The notes beneath the pieces are model-generated. The model saw nothing but the letters and a program-made list of their open reading frames with translations. It was not told where the DNA came from and did no database searches. This document shows, piece after piece, positions 35,301-43,330 of a stretch of DNA of 64,000 bases. A program made the position numbers and the translations under genes. The DNA is from Solen grandis (lineage: Eukaryota; Mollusca; Bivalvia; Adapedonta; Solenidae). Location: assembly GCA_021229015.1 (NCBI GenBank), contig CM037787.1, forward strand, positions 35,539,874 through 35,603,873, written 5' to 3'. Position 1 is the first letter of the stretch, and each line of letters starts with the position of its first letter.

Positions 35301-38300
35301 AAAAAAATGTTCTTACGAAGTTTAGTGAAACGGGCCCCTGCAGTTATCCAAAGCACATACCACATGGCCAGCTCTCTTAAAATTAAAACTCCACAAAACA
35401 GAGGACCTACTTTTTGAAAATTAAATAATTCTCTTTCAGAAAACATAATATATGTAGATAAAACAGAAAAAATGTAGAATCAACTTCGAAACTAAATGTT
35501 AACAAACAAAATGGAAGCAATGTAAAGTAGAAATTAAGGAGTTTTATATAACATTTTCCAAAACACTATCAAGGCAAAGAAATGATCAGTTACAAAAACT
35601 TTTGATGGACAGACAGAGAGCAGTTGTTGTTGTTGTTGTTGTATTGGGGTTTACCGTCGCTGCGAAAGTATTTCAATCAAATAGCGACGTCCAGCTAATT
35701 ACAGGTGGAGGAAGAGTACACAGAGGTACCCTGGTAGAACCACCAACCTACCGCAAGCCAGCTGGAAGGCTTCCTCACATGAAAAATCCGAAGTTCCTAC
35801 CGGGATTCGAACCCACAGCGTTGAGGGGCTGAGAGATTTGTAGTCCACGACTGTAACCGCTCGGCCATGGTGGCCCCGTGAGAGCAGTTGGATAAGTGGT
35901 GTCTATAAGGTATGATGCAATTGTTTTGTGTTGTCATAAAGGTGCGAATTGGTCCGCTTTGGCATAGTATCTAGATTTGGATCCAAATAAGAATGTCTAA
36001 ATAAGTTTGCTTGTATACACGCAAACAATTGTCAATGGAGAAAATTTAAGATTTAAAATTTAAGAATTACAAAGGTTCAGCACACAGCAAAGTGATTCCA
36101 AAAATATATATACCAAATCCTGTTATGCACAAATATGTAAACAATAAAAAATCAAACAAACGAACAAAGGCACTTACAGAAATCATCTTCATCTTTCTGT
36201 ATAGGTTTATCACGACAACAACACAGATTGACAACAAATTTGAATAGGTGGTAAATGTGGGCAAAGAAAATAAGTGGCGGACATAGCGCAGGCCTCTTGT
36301 TGTATTCGCTAATCAGATAGTACCGCTGGAAGCACCAGTGCTTGTCTGTGCTTTCTTGTACCATTTGAAACGTGTAGCTAGAGAAATGAAATGAAAAGAA
36401 AAGCAAAAAATATATTATAAGCTGGCTAGTCATAATTTGAAATTGAGCAAAATCCCAATACATGAAAACATAGGAGCCTGTCTACGGTGATACACCAATG
36501 CGACTTTGTTACAATATGATCTTGGCCTACAAAGACTAGTTCCATGTTTTAACGTATGTTATACCATTTAGGTCAAAAGTAACTATTTTTGACTTTTTTA
36601 AACACTTGGAACTATAATAATGCAGGTCTGGGGTAGCTACACATTTAAAGTTGTTGTAAGTATTTTAAGATGCTGTTATATTGTTGCAACTTTATCTTAA
36701 ATATATTACAGTTGCAAATGTATTTTTGTACTTTAACCAAAGAATTTACAGTCTTTTTTAATTGCCATTTTTGGCCCAGATGTCACTAATTACATTCATG
36801 CATACTGCAACAAAAATGGATGGGGTTCATCGAAACAAAGTCTTCAATAACCAGCTCATCAGCACCAGACTAACACATGGGTGACTTCTTGACCTTGCAT
36901 CTACCATGACAAAAGCCATGGAAATGATGGATCATCAAGAAAAGGTGAAAAAACAGTATTAGAGCTACTACGGTTGGTCTTTTAGAAAAGTTCACAATGA
37001 AATTAATTCAAAATGCCCTTCTTTGGTACCCCCCCCCCTATCACTTCTAAGATAAAAGAAAAATGTCATCCTCTGGGAGTTCACAGAGGGGACCCCCAAT
37101 AAACCAACAAGTGGTGTCTGTATTTCACGTTTGGTGAACATTTCATTGCTAATATGTGAATAACATTTTAAATCACTCATGAAGAAAATAATTATCATAA
37201 CAAATTATTTTGCAATGTGCTACATTACCATTACTTATTTATATCTTAACAATCTATTAATCATGAATAATTAATGGATGCTAAAAATTAGAAAAGTATC
37301 TTTAATATTTTAAGGGCAGTACTAATGATTAGTAAGTTCAATATTGGACTGAATTCATATCATGACAATTTAATTCCAATAAATTGATATCAATAAATAT
37401 TCCTTAATGTGTCATCTTAAATGAATATGTAAATCATGAATTTTATAATTTTTCACAAATCAGCTGATCCTAATTACGCATTAGAATTCAGTTATATTCA
37501 ATGTGTTTATTACAGTTTTTCCATCTTTTAACAATAATTAGAACAGATACTGATATCTACAAGAACAAAAGTGCTACCTAAGGCAGGACATTGAAGTAAG
37601 CACTGCGTGATAATAAACTTTATGGGTGTTAAACAGGAAAACAAGTTGTCTTTTTACATTAAGTTGATTAAAATGTGAACTTTTTTAAAAATTGTAAAAT
37701 TTTCGTGAGTGTATGTATGTATTAAACTACATAATAGAAAAGTAGTTCAAAGACTTGAGGTGAATCTAAAAATGAAGAAAGTCACATAAGGTGATTTACT
37801 ATTGAAACAAAGTCCAAATAATCATATTTAATGGACTCAAAGAAGTTTCTATGTAAGAAGATGAGAGATTGTGCAGCCAGTCTAGGTATTTAACCCGGGA
37901 CTGCTTATACAAGTATCACACCGATAAGGGTAACATATTTCCTGCCATTTTGGAATTTGTTCCAGAATCTAGAGAGATCAAATTGATAATGCTCTTGACA
38001 AACATAAAGGCAGTTAGCACTGGAGATACTGTAATGATTCTATGTTGGATGCAAAATAACCAAGTGAGAAAAATATGCAGCCAGGCCAAGACTTCAGCCT
38101 TTTGACCCCTTGCTACATGGCTACCGGCTATGTAAATGGACCGCTTACACCTGTCTCTGACGGATAAGTGTTACTTATAGGTTTTTGTTGCGAATGGCAT
38201 CCTGTTTTTACAGCATGTGCCAATTCCAGATACATAACCCGGTCAACACTGGTCAACTGCCTCAGTTTATTGTTTATGCCAGAAAGTTTTACATTATTTT

Positions 38301-41298
38301 CACAGGGTCATCTCCTGCTAATTATTCAAACATTTTTGTAGTAGGTTGGTCTTTTAAGTTGATATATATCTTCTCATTTTAACCTATGCTAGCACTTGTT
38401 CATGTTCCTATTTTATAGTATGGCTATATATGGTAGAAGTTCCATGCGTTCCATGCTTTTCATGCCTCAATATGGGTTTATAAACTGGTGATTTCGTTCT
38501 TTCAGGGGGTCAGCTTATATCCTTTCTGGATAGCACAACTCAACCAGAAATCCCTATCTGGGTATTTCACATTTGCATGGTAAGCTTGAAGGGTAAACTT
38601 TTAATTATTACATGATTAAGTAGGGTTGGACACAGGCATCTTTAAAATTTGTTATAAAAATATAATTCATTAAAAACAGTAAACCTGAAAAACTCTTGTG
38701 CTTACTTTGAGCCCTTTAAAATTTGCCCAATAAGGCTACTACACTTTACACCATTAGTGAGTGCCTTTGTTAAACAAACAAAAATCTGTCTAAAAAGGAA
38801 ATGAAATAATCAAGAGATATTTTTTAATTTATTTTAGTCAAAAATGATATTGTTTTAAGTTTGTATAGATCTTGATGAAGAACACAATATCTTAGTGATC
38901 AATTATTGCTCATGCCTGTGCTTCACAAAGTATCTCAACTTGAGATTTTCCTCAACTCCAAAAAAACAACCTCCAATTCTGTAATATTACCAATGATACA
39001 TTGAAGAAATTTAATACCATTTGCAATAAGAAAGTGTTCAAATTGTTTTTATTCACTAGGTCAAGAAATAAGGAAGTTCTAAATTTCTAAATCTTCTGAA
39101 TTTTTAGTTATGAGAAATCTGAATTAAAATATTGTGAAACGAAAGCAAGGATTTTTGTGATAAAATGAGGGTAAAAAACAACACACAACAAACTATTAAA
39201 ATGAGATTCACAAACACAAAAAAGGAGAAAATATAGTATAACAGGATTGTCAATGAAGTCAATTAGCCCTCTCCAATCAAATAGTCTTAATGTTGAAACC
39301 AATAATGGTCTTGCTACTACCATTTCAAAAAGATATTAATCATATTGACATGGACTGTAATTTCAGTTAATAATCAAAATTAATAATGTATGTTCTTATG
39401 TTGAAATTGATATTTTTAAGCATTAAGCTCGTCTCTGGTTGAAGATGGTAATTTAAATACTCTCTAATCATGATAAAAATAGAATGGGATACGAAAAGAT
39501 CAGTTTCGAAATGCTTAAAGCTTTGTTTTCATTTCCAGCATTGAATACATACATTTCTGAATTAATTTGGGTAGTATCACTTATTTCTTATTTAAATAAT
39601 TTCCCCTCAATTCCAAGCAAAAAGGTCATGTTTGTTTTTTTAACGAAAAATTGACGTAATTTCACGTAATTCAGGATTTCAAACCTTCAGATCCGGGTCC
39701 ATTGACAATCAACGAACCAAATACAGTATGCCTGGATGTGATCCGCCGTGCAAATACCCCTTCTCATCCTACCCTTAACGCCATTTCAGACTCCTTCTGG
39801 GTCGAACCAGATAAGACCATGAAATACCCAGCAGAAGATCATTAGAAAGCAATTGTTGTTGTTGTACTATTTTAAATAGTTTGTGTGAGTCATTTAGATG
39901 ATTTTAAAGCAAAGCTATTACATCTTCATGTTAGGTAAACATCTGACCTATAAGTACAAAATCTTGCAACTACTCTTTTGCAGACTTACGTGCAGTCAGT
40001 TTTGGTCAGATTAGCACAAACTATTAATGCCTGATTTTTTTTATATACGAGGGATGTTCACAAAGTTCGCGGAAAAGTGTTCACATTTCTTTATTTCACG
40101 AACGTAAAGTCTGAAACTTCTGACCAGTAAAAGTAAATACAATAGCAGTTAAATTACAACATTTCATGTGAATCGATTACAAATACATCGAACAGCTGAA
40201 ACAATAGTAACGTCATCTAACGAAACGCGGCCCAACTCAAAACGATGTCAAAGTCAACATTCATACACATTCACAACGAATAAAGAACACCGCCTTATCC
40301 TAATCAAAATTACATGTCGCATATATATATTTAGTTGAATTATGTTGAAGACAGTCCCATCACTACGATCCGTTCTTTACATAATTTCAGGGATGGCAAT
40401 GCGCCGATCTCTCCCAAGTAACTCTTAGTCGGCGGCGTTGTGCAACGACGTTTTCATCACTTGACGACCGCTGCGCTCGCCAACAATTCTGTTTTCCCTG
40501 TCCTAGTTAAACCGCTTGTACCATTTGAATATCAGTTTTCTCACACAGTTTTACTATAGGCATTATGTATCATTTTAGTAGTTTTAGTCTTTAATACAAA
40601 ACAAAATATTTGATGGCTGTTGCTAAACACTCATTTTTGCATCAATCAGCAAATAATGCATCGTTTGGTTATATTTCTGACGTCAGAAATCAAAACGATG
40701 CCATGAACGACATTGCAAATATCCTTGAATTACGAATATGTAGACTGAAAGGCGTACGATAAAAATTGTACATTTAAAATGCTACAATTTGAGACCATTT
40801 TCATCAAAACTACTAATTTTTGGACCGAAAAGACGACGGTGACGTTACTACGGAAGCCTTATTTTATTCAACGAGAGGGAGACAGAATTACATTTTGCAC
40901 ATTAAATCGACAATATATCAACCTACATCATAGTTTAGTTTCATAAATCTGTCATCTAAAATAAAGAAATGAGAAAACTTTTCCGCAAACTTTTTGAACT
41001 CCCCTCGTATCTATCAATTTCAGATGTTTAAGCTCATAGAAAGGTAGAAATCATGTTGTTATGCAATACACAATGCCAGAGGCCATGATACTATTGTTCT
41101 GGATCATTTATTGCAAGAACTATATAAAATGTTTTTAGATTTGAGGACTTCGTCTTCTATCATCCATTATGTGACACTACATATTTAATACAGTTCTAGT
41201 GATGCAGTTCCTTTTAAATTCCAGTAATTTCTGAGTACATCTTTTATGCTGACAGTGTTTTTAACGAATAATAATTGGGAAAAACAATTTACTTGTTT

Positions 41299-41355
<57 letters not shown>

Positions 41356-41952
41356 TGTGTGGACACACCTGAACATGGCGATCAGTAGATTCAACAGAAG
41401 AACATTGGCCAATAACATGTACACGCCCATCATTATCGGAACGACGATACGACCGACATCCGTCGGACAGCGTGGATATGTGTTGTTACTCCACAGAACT
41501 TCGTCATATGTGCATGAGGGATCACCTAGAAGACACATGATAATTGTCAGGACAACGATTCATGCAATTTCTAAAAGACAAAACCGTCTTGTAAGTATAA
41601 TTTTTTGCAAATTCTTTAAACATATTTTGCCTTTGTTTATGTCAACAAGTGGTTGCTAATCATATTTTGGGGTCGATCTGCTCACTAAGATGAGATAACT
41701 TTTATTTTATATTATTCTCCATAGAATGCAGAATCTTACATTATTTAGGAGAATCATCAAGTGCCAGATGTATTTACCTTCAATTTCATCAAGGAAGAGT
41801 TCTCCATAGATGTTCCAGTAGGGATGTCTGATGATGCTCTGAGCTGTTTGCCATGACAACGGGGAGTTAGGAAAGAGAATGGAATGGGACGCAATGGCGT
41901 AAGACACCACAAATACCATCAAGATCATAACAAAGTACACCAAATCTTGTAC
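23201..41952 (-). CDS. TRPM-family cation channel, 3' part (TM5 to C-terminus)
   Basis: Six minus-strand exons (41952-41778, 41525-41369, 36377-36178, 25743-25629, 25472-25391, 23308-23201) join with matching phases (0/1, 1/2, 2/1, 1/2, 2/0, 0/stop) and GT-AG borders. They encode about 276 residues: TM5 ([16 protein letters not shown]), the pore loop with YGELF at the filter position, TM6 ([16 protein letters not shown]), the TRP region ([20 protein letters not shown]), and a C-terminal coiled coil. TRPM channels are tetrameric plasma-membrane cation channels gated by ligands, temperature or phosphoinositides. The pore resembles TRPM1/3/6/7 (ILYPN, YGEVF) while the TRP region resembles TRPM2/8, so I do not assign a subtype. 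There is no kinase or Nudix domain; the protein ends soon after the coiled coil. Upstream exons are not seen, and a sequencing gap lies 320 nt upstream. Confidence 0.9.
23311..25390. other. TRPM intron, AT-rich
   Basis: Intron between the last two identified TRPM exons. Only an 80-codon chance frame (23626-23868, plus) and A/T-rich sequence are visible. Confidence 0.6.
25391..25472 (-). CDS. TRPM coiled-coil exon
   Basis: 82 nt between CTACTTCTAG and CAG|GTAAGG encode a heptad-patterned helix with [17 protein letters not shown], then LTSIEKQ. It matches the position of the tetramerising coiled coil at the TRPM C-terminus. It enters in phase 2 and leaves in phase 0. Confidence 0.85.
25629..25743 (-). 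CDS. TRPM C-terminal linker exon
   Basis: 115 nt between TGTGTGACAG and AG|GTATTT encode [20 protein letters not shown], then a charged helix. The [10 protein letters not shown] stretch corresponds to the LLSWEIYLKEN-type segment between the TRP region and coiled coil in TRPM2/8. Phases 1 and 2 match the neighbouring exons exactly. Confidence 0.8.
26270..26846 (+). mobile_element. LINE ORF2 fragment: AP-type endonuclease (left half)
   Basis: Recognisable plus-strand pieces in order: [10 protein letters not shown] (start of an APE endonuclease), [26 protein letters not shown], a GGDYN remnant of [12 protein letters not shown] and [12 protein letters not shown]. These follow the block order of L1/Tx1-type endonucleases. 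Stops and frame changes are frequent, so it is dead. The sequence breaks off at the Harbinger terminus at 26847 and resumes at 35338. Confidence 0.75.
27061..27225 (+). CDS. Harbinger Myb/SANT-like protein, first exon
   Basis: The ATG at 27061 opens a frame with [19 protein letters not shown], the start of a Myb/SANT-like helix-turn-helix as found in the second gene of Harbinger elements. It ends [12 protein letters not shown] and a stop, so the next exon must join from inside the frame or the copy is broken. The protein is thought to help transposase reach the nucleus and bind DNA. Confidence 0.6.
   Translation: MSTKTTKSRQGNWSDNESAILIDGVNEIISIIEGRLSLSLTANQKLTCWKGKTE
27701..27838 (+). CDS. 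Harbinger Myb/SANT-like protein, second exon
   Basis: After the acceptor CATTATCTAG comes [20 protein letters not shown], then DLKSS, and in a shifted frame [17 protein letters not shown]. This is the third helix and basic linker typical of the Harbinger Myb-like gene (KKKW..LKS, then R..TGG). A donor-like GTAAAT follows at 27839. One frame change lies around 27780. Confidence 0.55.
29404..29457 (+). CDS. Possible third exon of the Harbinger Myb-like gene
   Basis: A short block between TTTTTTAG and AAAAG|GTGAAT reads [17 protein letters not shown]. The acidic composition and splice borders fit the variable middle of such proteins, but there is no conserved motif. Confidence 0.35.
30440..30567 (+). 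CDS. Possible last exon of the Harbinger Myb-like gene
   Basis: A helical, highly charged block with [20 protein letters not shown] resembles the C-terminal coiled coil of Harbinger Myb-like proteins. It is preceded by an acceptor-like GTCACCGCCAG and ends at a stop after a hydrophobic run. Confidence 0.4.
30970..31165 (+). repeat. Dispersed mollusc-type repeat fragment
   Basis: AAAGGGCAATAACTCATAGA, TGAAGTTTCATGTTGAATC, ATGACGGACGGAAGAACG and CCTTCGGGGAGCATAA appear in order. This pattern is known to me from abundant mollusc repeats with a terminal GACGGACGG block and a GGGGNGCATAA end. The 68-codon frame over it is ignored. Confidence 0.55.
31349..31589 (-). CDS. HARBI1-like transposase, C-terminal exon
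   Basis: The acceptor TTTTTTACTAG gives an exon that completes the codon left by the 32430 donor. It reads [20 protein letters not shown], then TACMRLYNM, as in the last conserved block of Harbinger transposases. An acidic Glu run and a final helix follow, with TGA at 31351-31349. Confidence 0.75.
32430..32575 (-). CDS. HARBI1-like transposase, exon with second Asp and Glu
   Basis: The exon encodes [18 protein letters not shown] (the conserved L.GD.GYP with the second catalytic Asp), then [13 protein letters not shown], which carries the Glu of the DDE triad. It ends at CAG|GTGAGG. The usual hydrophilic stretch between NP and VVERAF is shortened. The upstream edge is confused by an inserted dispersed repeat. 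Confidence 0.75.
32580..32665. repeat. Dispersed repeat with GACGGACAGACAG motif, copy 2
   Basis: GACGGACAGACAGAGAG, then GACGATGGAAAAGTGATCTC and TGTGTGTCAACTATGC, parallel to 12530-12605. It sits directly at the 5' edge of the transposase GDTGYP exon and so may have disrupted that exon. Confidence 0.65.
33005..33182 (-). pseudogene. HARBI1-like transposase, degenerate middle exons
   Basis: The minus strand shows [15 protein letters not shown] (the HTH-like block after the N-terminal domain) at about 33160-33105, and a separate [16 protein letters not shown] block at about 33055-33010. The latter resembles the region after the first catalytic Asp. A frame change lies just before HGVSRSS. 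The first Asp itself (IDCTH-like motif) was not found, so the gene is likely inactive. Confidence 0.5.
33880..34085 (-). mobile_element. SINE family 1 copy, minus orientation
   Basis: Reading the minus strand: GTTGGAGGTCGTGGGTTAAA, CATACCAAAACCATAAAATGG, GGACTGGTTGGCTCGGTGTC and GATAATGTGACCGGGTATGG, the same order as the copy at 61629. The B box has lost its TTCGA core. It lies inside the Harbinger element, so it inserted after it or travelled with it. A shorter degenerate copy is visible near 30270-30350. Confidence 0.7.
34958..35164 (-). CDS. HARBI1-like transposase, first exon
   Basis: 69 codons from ATG 35164 to [29 protein letters not shown], then [14 protein letters not shown], is the N-terminal block of Harbinger transposases (F.DR...., RYRL....I..L). 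The start lies about 150 nt inside the right terminus, with the gene reading into the element, as expected. The frame is intact. Confidence 0.8.
35338..35626 (+). mobile_element. LINE ORF2 fragment resuming after the Harbinger insertion
   Basis: Directly after the Harbinger end the plus strand resumes LINE sequence: [21 protein letters not shown] (family pattern RGPGYWKLNNSLL), then [19 protein letters not shown]. This is the linker between endonuclease and RT and follows on from [10 protein letters not shown] at 26800. It runs to the SINE insertion and continues after it from 35891 for an uncertain distance. Confidence 0.7.
35627..35879 (-). mobile_element. tRNA-derived SINE (family 2), complete, with target duplication
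   Basis: Minus orientation: 5' end GGGGCCACCATGGCCGAGCGG (A-box side), B box GGTTCGAATCC, body with GAGGAAGCCTTCCAGCTGGC, and a 3' tail of (CAA)n seen as (TTG)n at 35627-35641. It is flanked by a perfect 11-bp target duplication GAGAGCAGTTG (35616-35626 and 35880-35890). It inserted into the LINE remnant. Confidence 0.9.
36178..36377 (-). CDS. TRPM exon: post-TM6 and TRP region
   Basis: 200 nt between TTTCTCTAG and T|GTAAGTG. The first base completes Ser after AMF, then [20 protein letters not shown] and [13 protein letters not shown] follow, the hallmark TRPM segment after TM6 including the TRP helix. A Cys-rich LCCC and acidic KDEDDF close the exon. Confidence 0.9.
36480..39680. other. TRPM intron, no other gene recognised
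   Basis: AT-rich intron sequence on the opposite side of the 36377 exon. Frames of 60-80 codons occur but lack domains. Confidence 0.5.
39687..39846 (+). CDS. Unidentified 50-codon open block, possible exon or repeat fragment
   Basis: After an acceptor-like ATTTCAAACCTTCAG the plus strand is open for about 50 codons, [20 protein letters not shown] to KYPAEDH and TAG. Its GC content is clearly above the intron around it. It lies antisense inside a TRPM intron. I do not recognise it. Confidence 0.25.
40046..41009. mobile_element. Mariner-like non-autonomous element
   Basis: Terminal inverted repeats of about 31 nt begin CGAGGGATGTTCACAAAGTT at 40048 and, reversed, CGAGGGGAGTTCAAAAAGTT at 41007. 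Both share a CGCGGAAAAGT/TGCGGAAAAGT inner part and are flanked by TA on both sides, the Tc1/mariner target duplication. The interior of about 960 bp has no transposase frame, only possible short remnants around 40380-40500. It lies in the TRPM intron between the TM6 and TRP-region exons. Confidence 0.8.
41302..41350. repeat. (TA)n microsatellite next to a TRPM splice donor
   Basis: About 24 TA dinucleotides start 18 nt downstream of the donor of the 41525-41369 exon. Open frames of Tyr-Ile repeats over it are artefacts. Confidence 0.95.
41369..41525 (-). CDS. TRPM exon: pore-to-TM6
   Basis: 157 nt between GTCTTCTAG and AG|GTGTGT. The exon completes Gly after EIE, then encodes an extracellular Cys-containing loop ([18 protein letters not shown]) and TM6 ([26 protein letters not shown]). 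The two Cys may form the outer-pore disulphide seen in TRPM channels. Confidence 0.9.
41778..41952 (-). CDS. TRPM exon: TM5 and pore helix
   Basis: 175 nt between ATGCTTCAG and G|GTAAAT. It begins [19 protein letters not shown] (TM5), continues [20 protein letters not shown] and ends [13 protein letters not shown], the pore helix and filter region. It is the most 5' exon of the gene that can be seen. Confidence 0.9.
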
Positions 41953-42272
41953 CTGAAGCATATCATTTAATAATATGGGTTTACAATGCTGTACCATTCT
42001 ATCATGTTTGTGCAATGTGTTAAAATAGTTATTTTAGCAGCACTATTGATAATCTACGTTAATTTTATTGAAATATAAATAATTATCCACTTGTGACATC
42101 ATTTTCTACCAAAAGTTCACGGAAGTAGTGCATCTTTACTAATCATATTGAAATACAAATCAATTATGCAACATCAATATATACGGTAATATTGCTCTTG
42201 ATCTTTTTCTCACTATACAGAACCCATACTGCAATGCATGTTTGTAAATACTGAGATAAAAATTATTAATGT

Positions 42273-42372
42273 NNNNNNNNNNNNNNNNNNNNNNNNNNNN
42301 NNNNNNNNNNNNNNNNNNNNNNNNNNNNNNNNNNNNNNNNNNNNNNNNNNNNNNNNNNNNNNNNNNNNNNNN
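42273..42372. other. Assembly gap (100 N)
   Basis: Exactly 100 N, the usual placeholder for a gap of unknown size. It separates TRPM exons from the repeat array, so the physical distance and continuity here are uncertain. The open frame printed across it is an artefact. Confidence 0.99.
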
Positions 42373-42399
42373 ACCCAACCCCAAACAACAGCGTTGACT

Positions 42400-43330
42400 T
42401 GTACATATTAAAAATTACATTTTGTCTGATGACGTCATGTGACGTCCATATTCATAACATATAAAAAAAGTTATGGAGACTTTCATCTTATATAGGACAG
42501 ATTTTATAAGAATTTGAAATTTGACTTTCCTTGGTTCGAATCCTGGATTGGCCATTTAACCCTGGTCTTTTCGAATTTTGAAAAAACGGACACCGGGATG
42601 CAAAAACTAGAACTTAATATACATATTTTGTGAAAATTTGATGAAAATCGGTTCATAAACAATGGCTGTAGACCGCGTACACACTTTTGTTGCATATTTC
42701 AAATGTGACGTCATATGAGTCATAGGCATATGAATATCATAGAAAATCAAAATTTCAGCGTTTGAAGCATATGTCATTAAATTTTCATTGCCCTTAGACA
42801 ATTTCAACATATGAAATATTCTTGTAAATATTAGAAATACATGATCATAAAATGACGTCACGTGACGTCATATGACATTTATTTTCACAAATTTTTAAAA
42901 ACTTCTAGAGGACCTATATACTGACCAAATATCAACTTTCTATCTTAAATAGGACAGATTTTATAAGCATTTAAAAATTTACGACCTTGGTTGAATCTTG
43001 GATTCGCTATAGAACCATGGACTTTTCGAATTTTGAAAAAACGGACACCGGGATGCAGAACTGGGAATTAATATACACAATTGTGAAAATTTGATGAAAA
43101 TCGGTTCACAAACAATGGCTGTAGACGGTACAAATTTTGTAGCATATTTCAAATGTGACGTCATATGACGTCATAAGCATAGGGAAAATCATAGAAATCA
43201 AAATTTCATCGCATCAAGTATATGCCATAAATTTTCATGGCCCTGGGACCATTGCAACATGCTTAAATTAACGCTCAGTTTGGAAGAAAAAGGGAATAAA
43301 AAGGAAAAAATAGATTTCATTCGTTGATTT
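42400..43330. repeat. CRE-rich tandem array, A-type units (about 2)
   Basis: Units of about 450 nt open with TGACGTCANNTGACGT clusters, then carry TTCGAATCTTGGATTCGC, CTTTTCGAATTTTGAAAAA, GTGAAAATTTGATGAAAATC and AATGGCTGTAGAC. The segment ends at a TCATTCGTTGATTTCGAATGA hairpin at about 43317-43337, followed by TAGGACTTTCTGC. Confidence 0.8.

Larger units (their letters stand above)
26847..35337. mobile_element. PIF/Harbinger DNA transposon, about 8.5 kb
   Basis: Inverted termini GGCCCGTTTCACTAAACTTC (plus GTA) lie at 26848-26870 and, as reverse complement, at 35314-35336; the outermost base differs. Subterminal CGTTTCACTAAC motifs also recur at both ends. Inside are a Myb/SANT-like gene on the plus strand near the left end and a HARBI1-like transposase on the minus strand starting near the right end, the two genes expected of a Harbinger. 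The element interrupts a LINE reading frame that resumes on the far side, which confirms the boundaries. Immediate flanks are TCT and CCT, so the 3-bp target duplication is imperfect or mutated. The whole lies in a TRPM intron. Confidence 0.8.

Noticed and set aside
41246..41659. 137-codon plus-strand ORF
   Set aside because: It is the antisense of the TRPM pore exon joined through a (TA)n run; splice sites and domain matches are on the minus strand.
42160..42384. ORF spanning the first N gap
   Set aside because: Most of it is N; there is no evidence of coding.
42420..42460. Hammerhead ribozyme core
   Set aside because: CTGATGA followed by a CGTC/GACG stem is present, but the required GAA after the stem is absent, and no second core was found.
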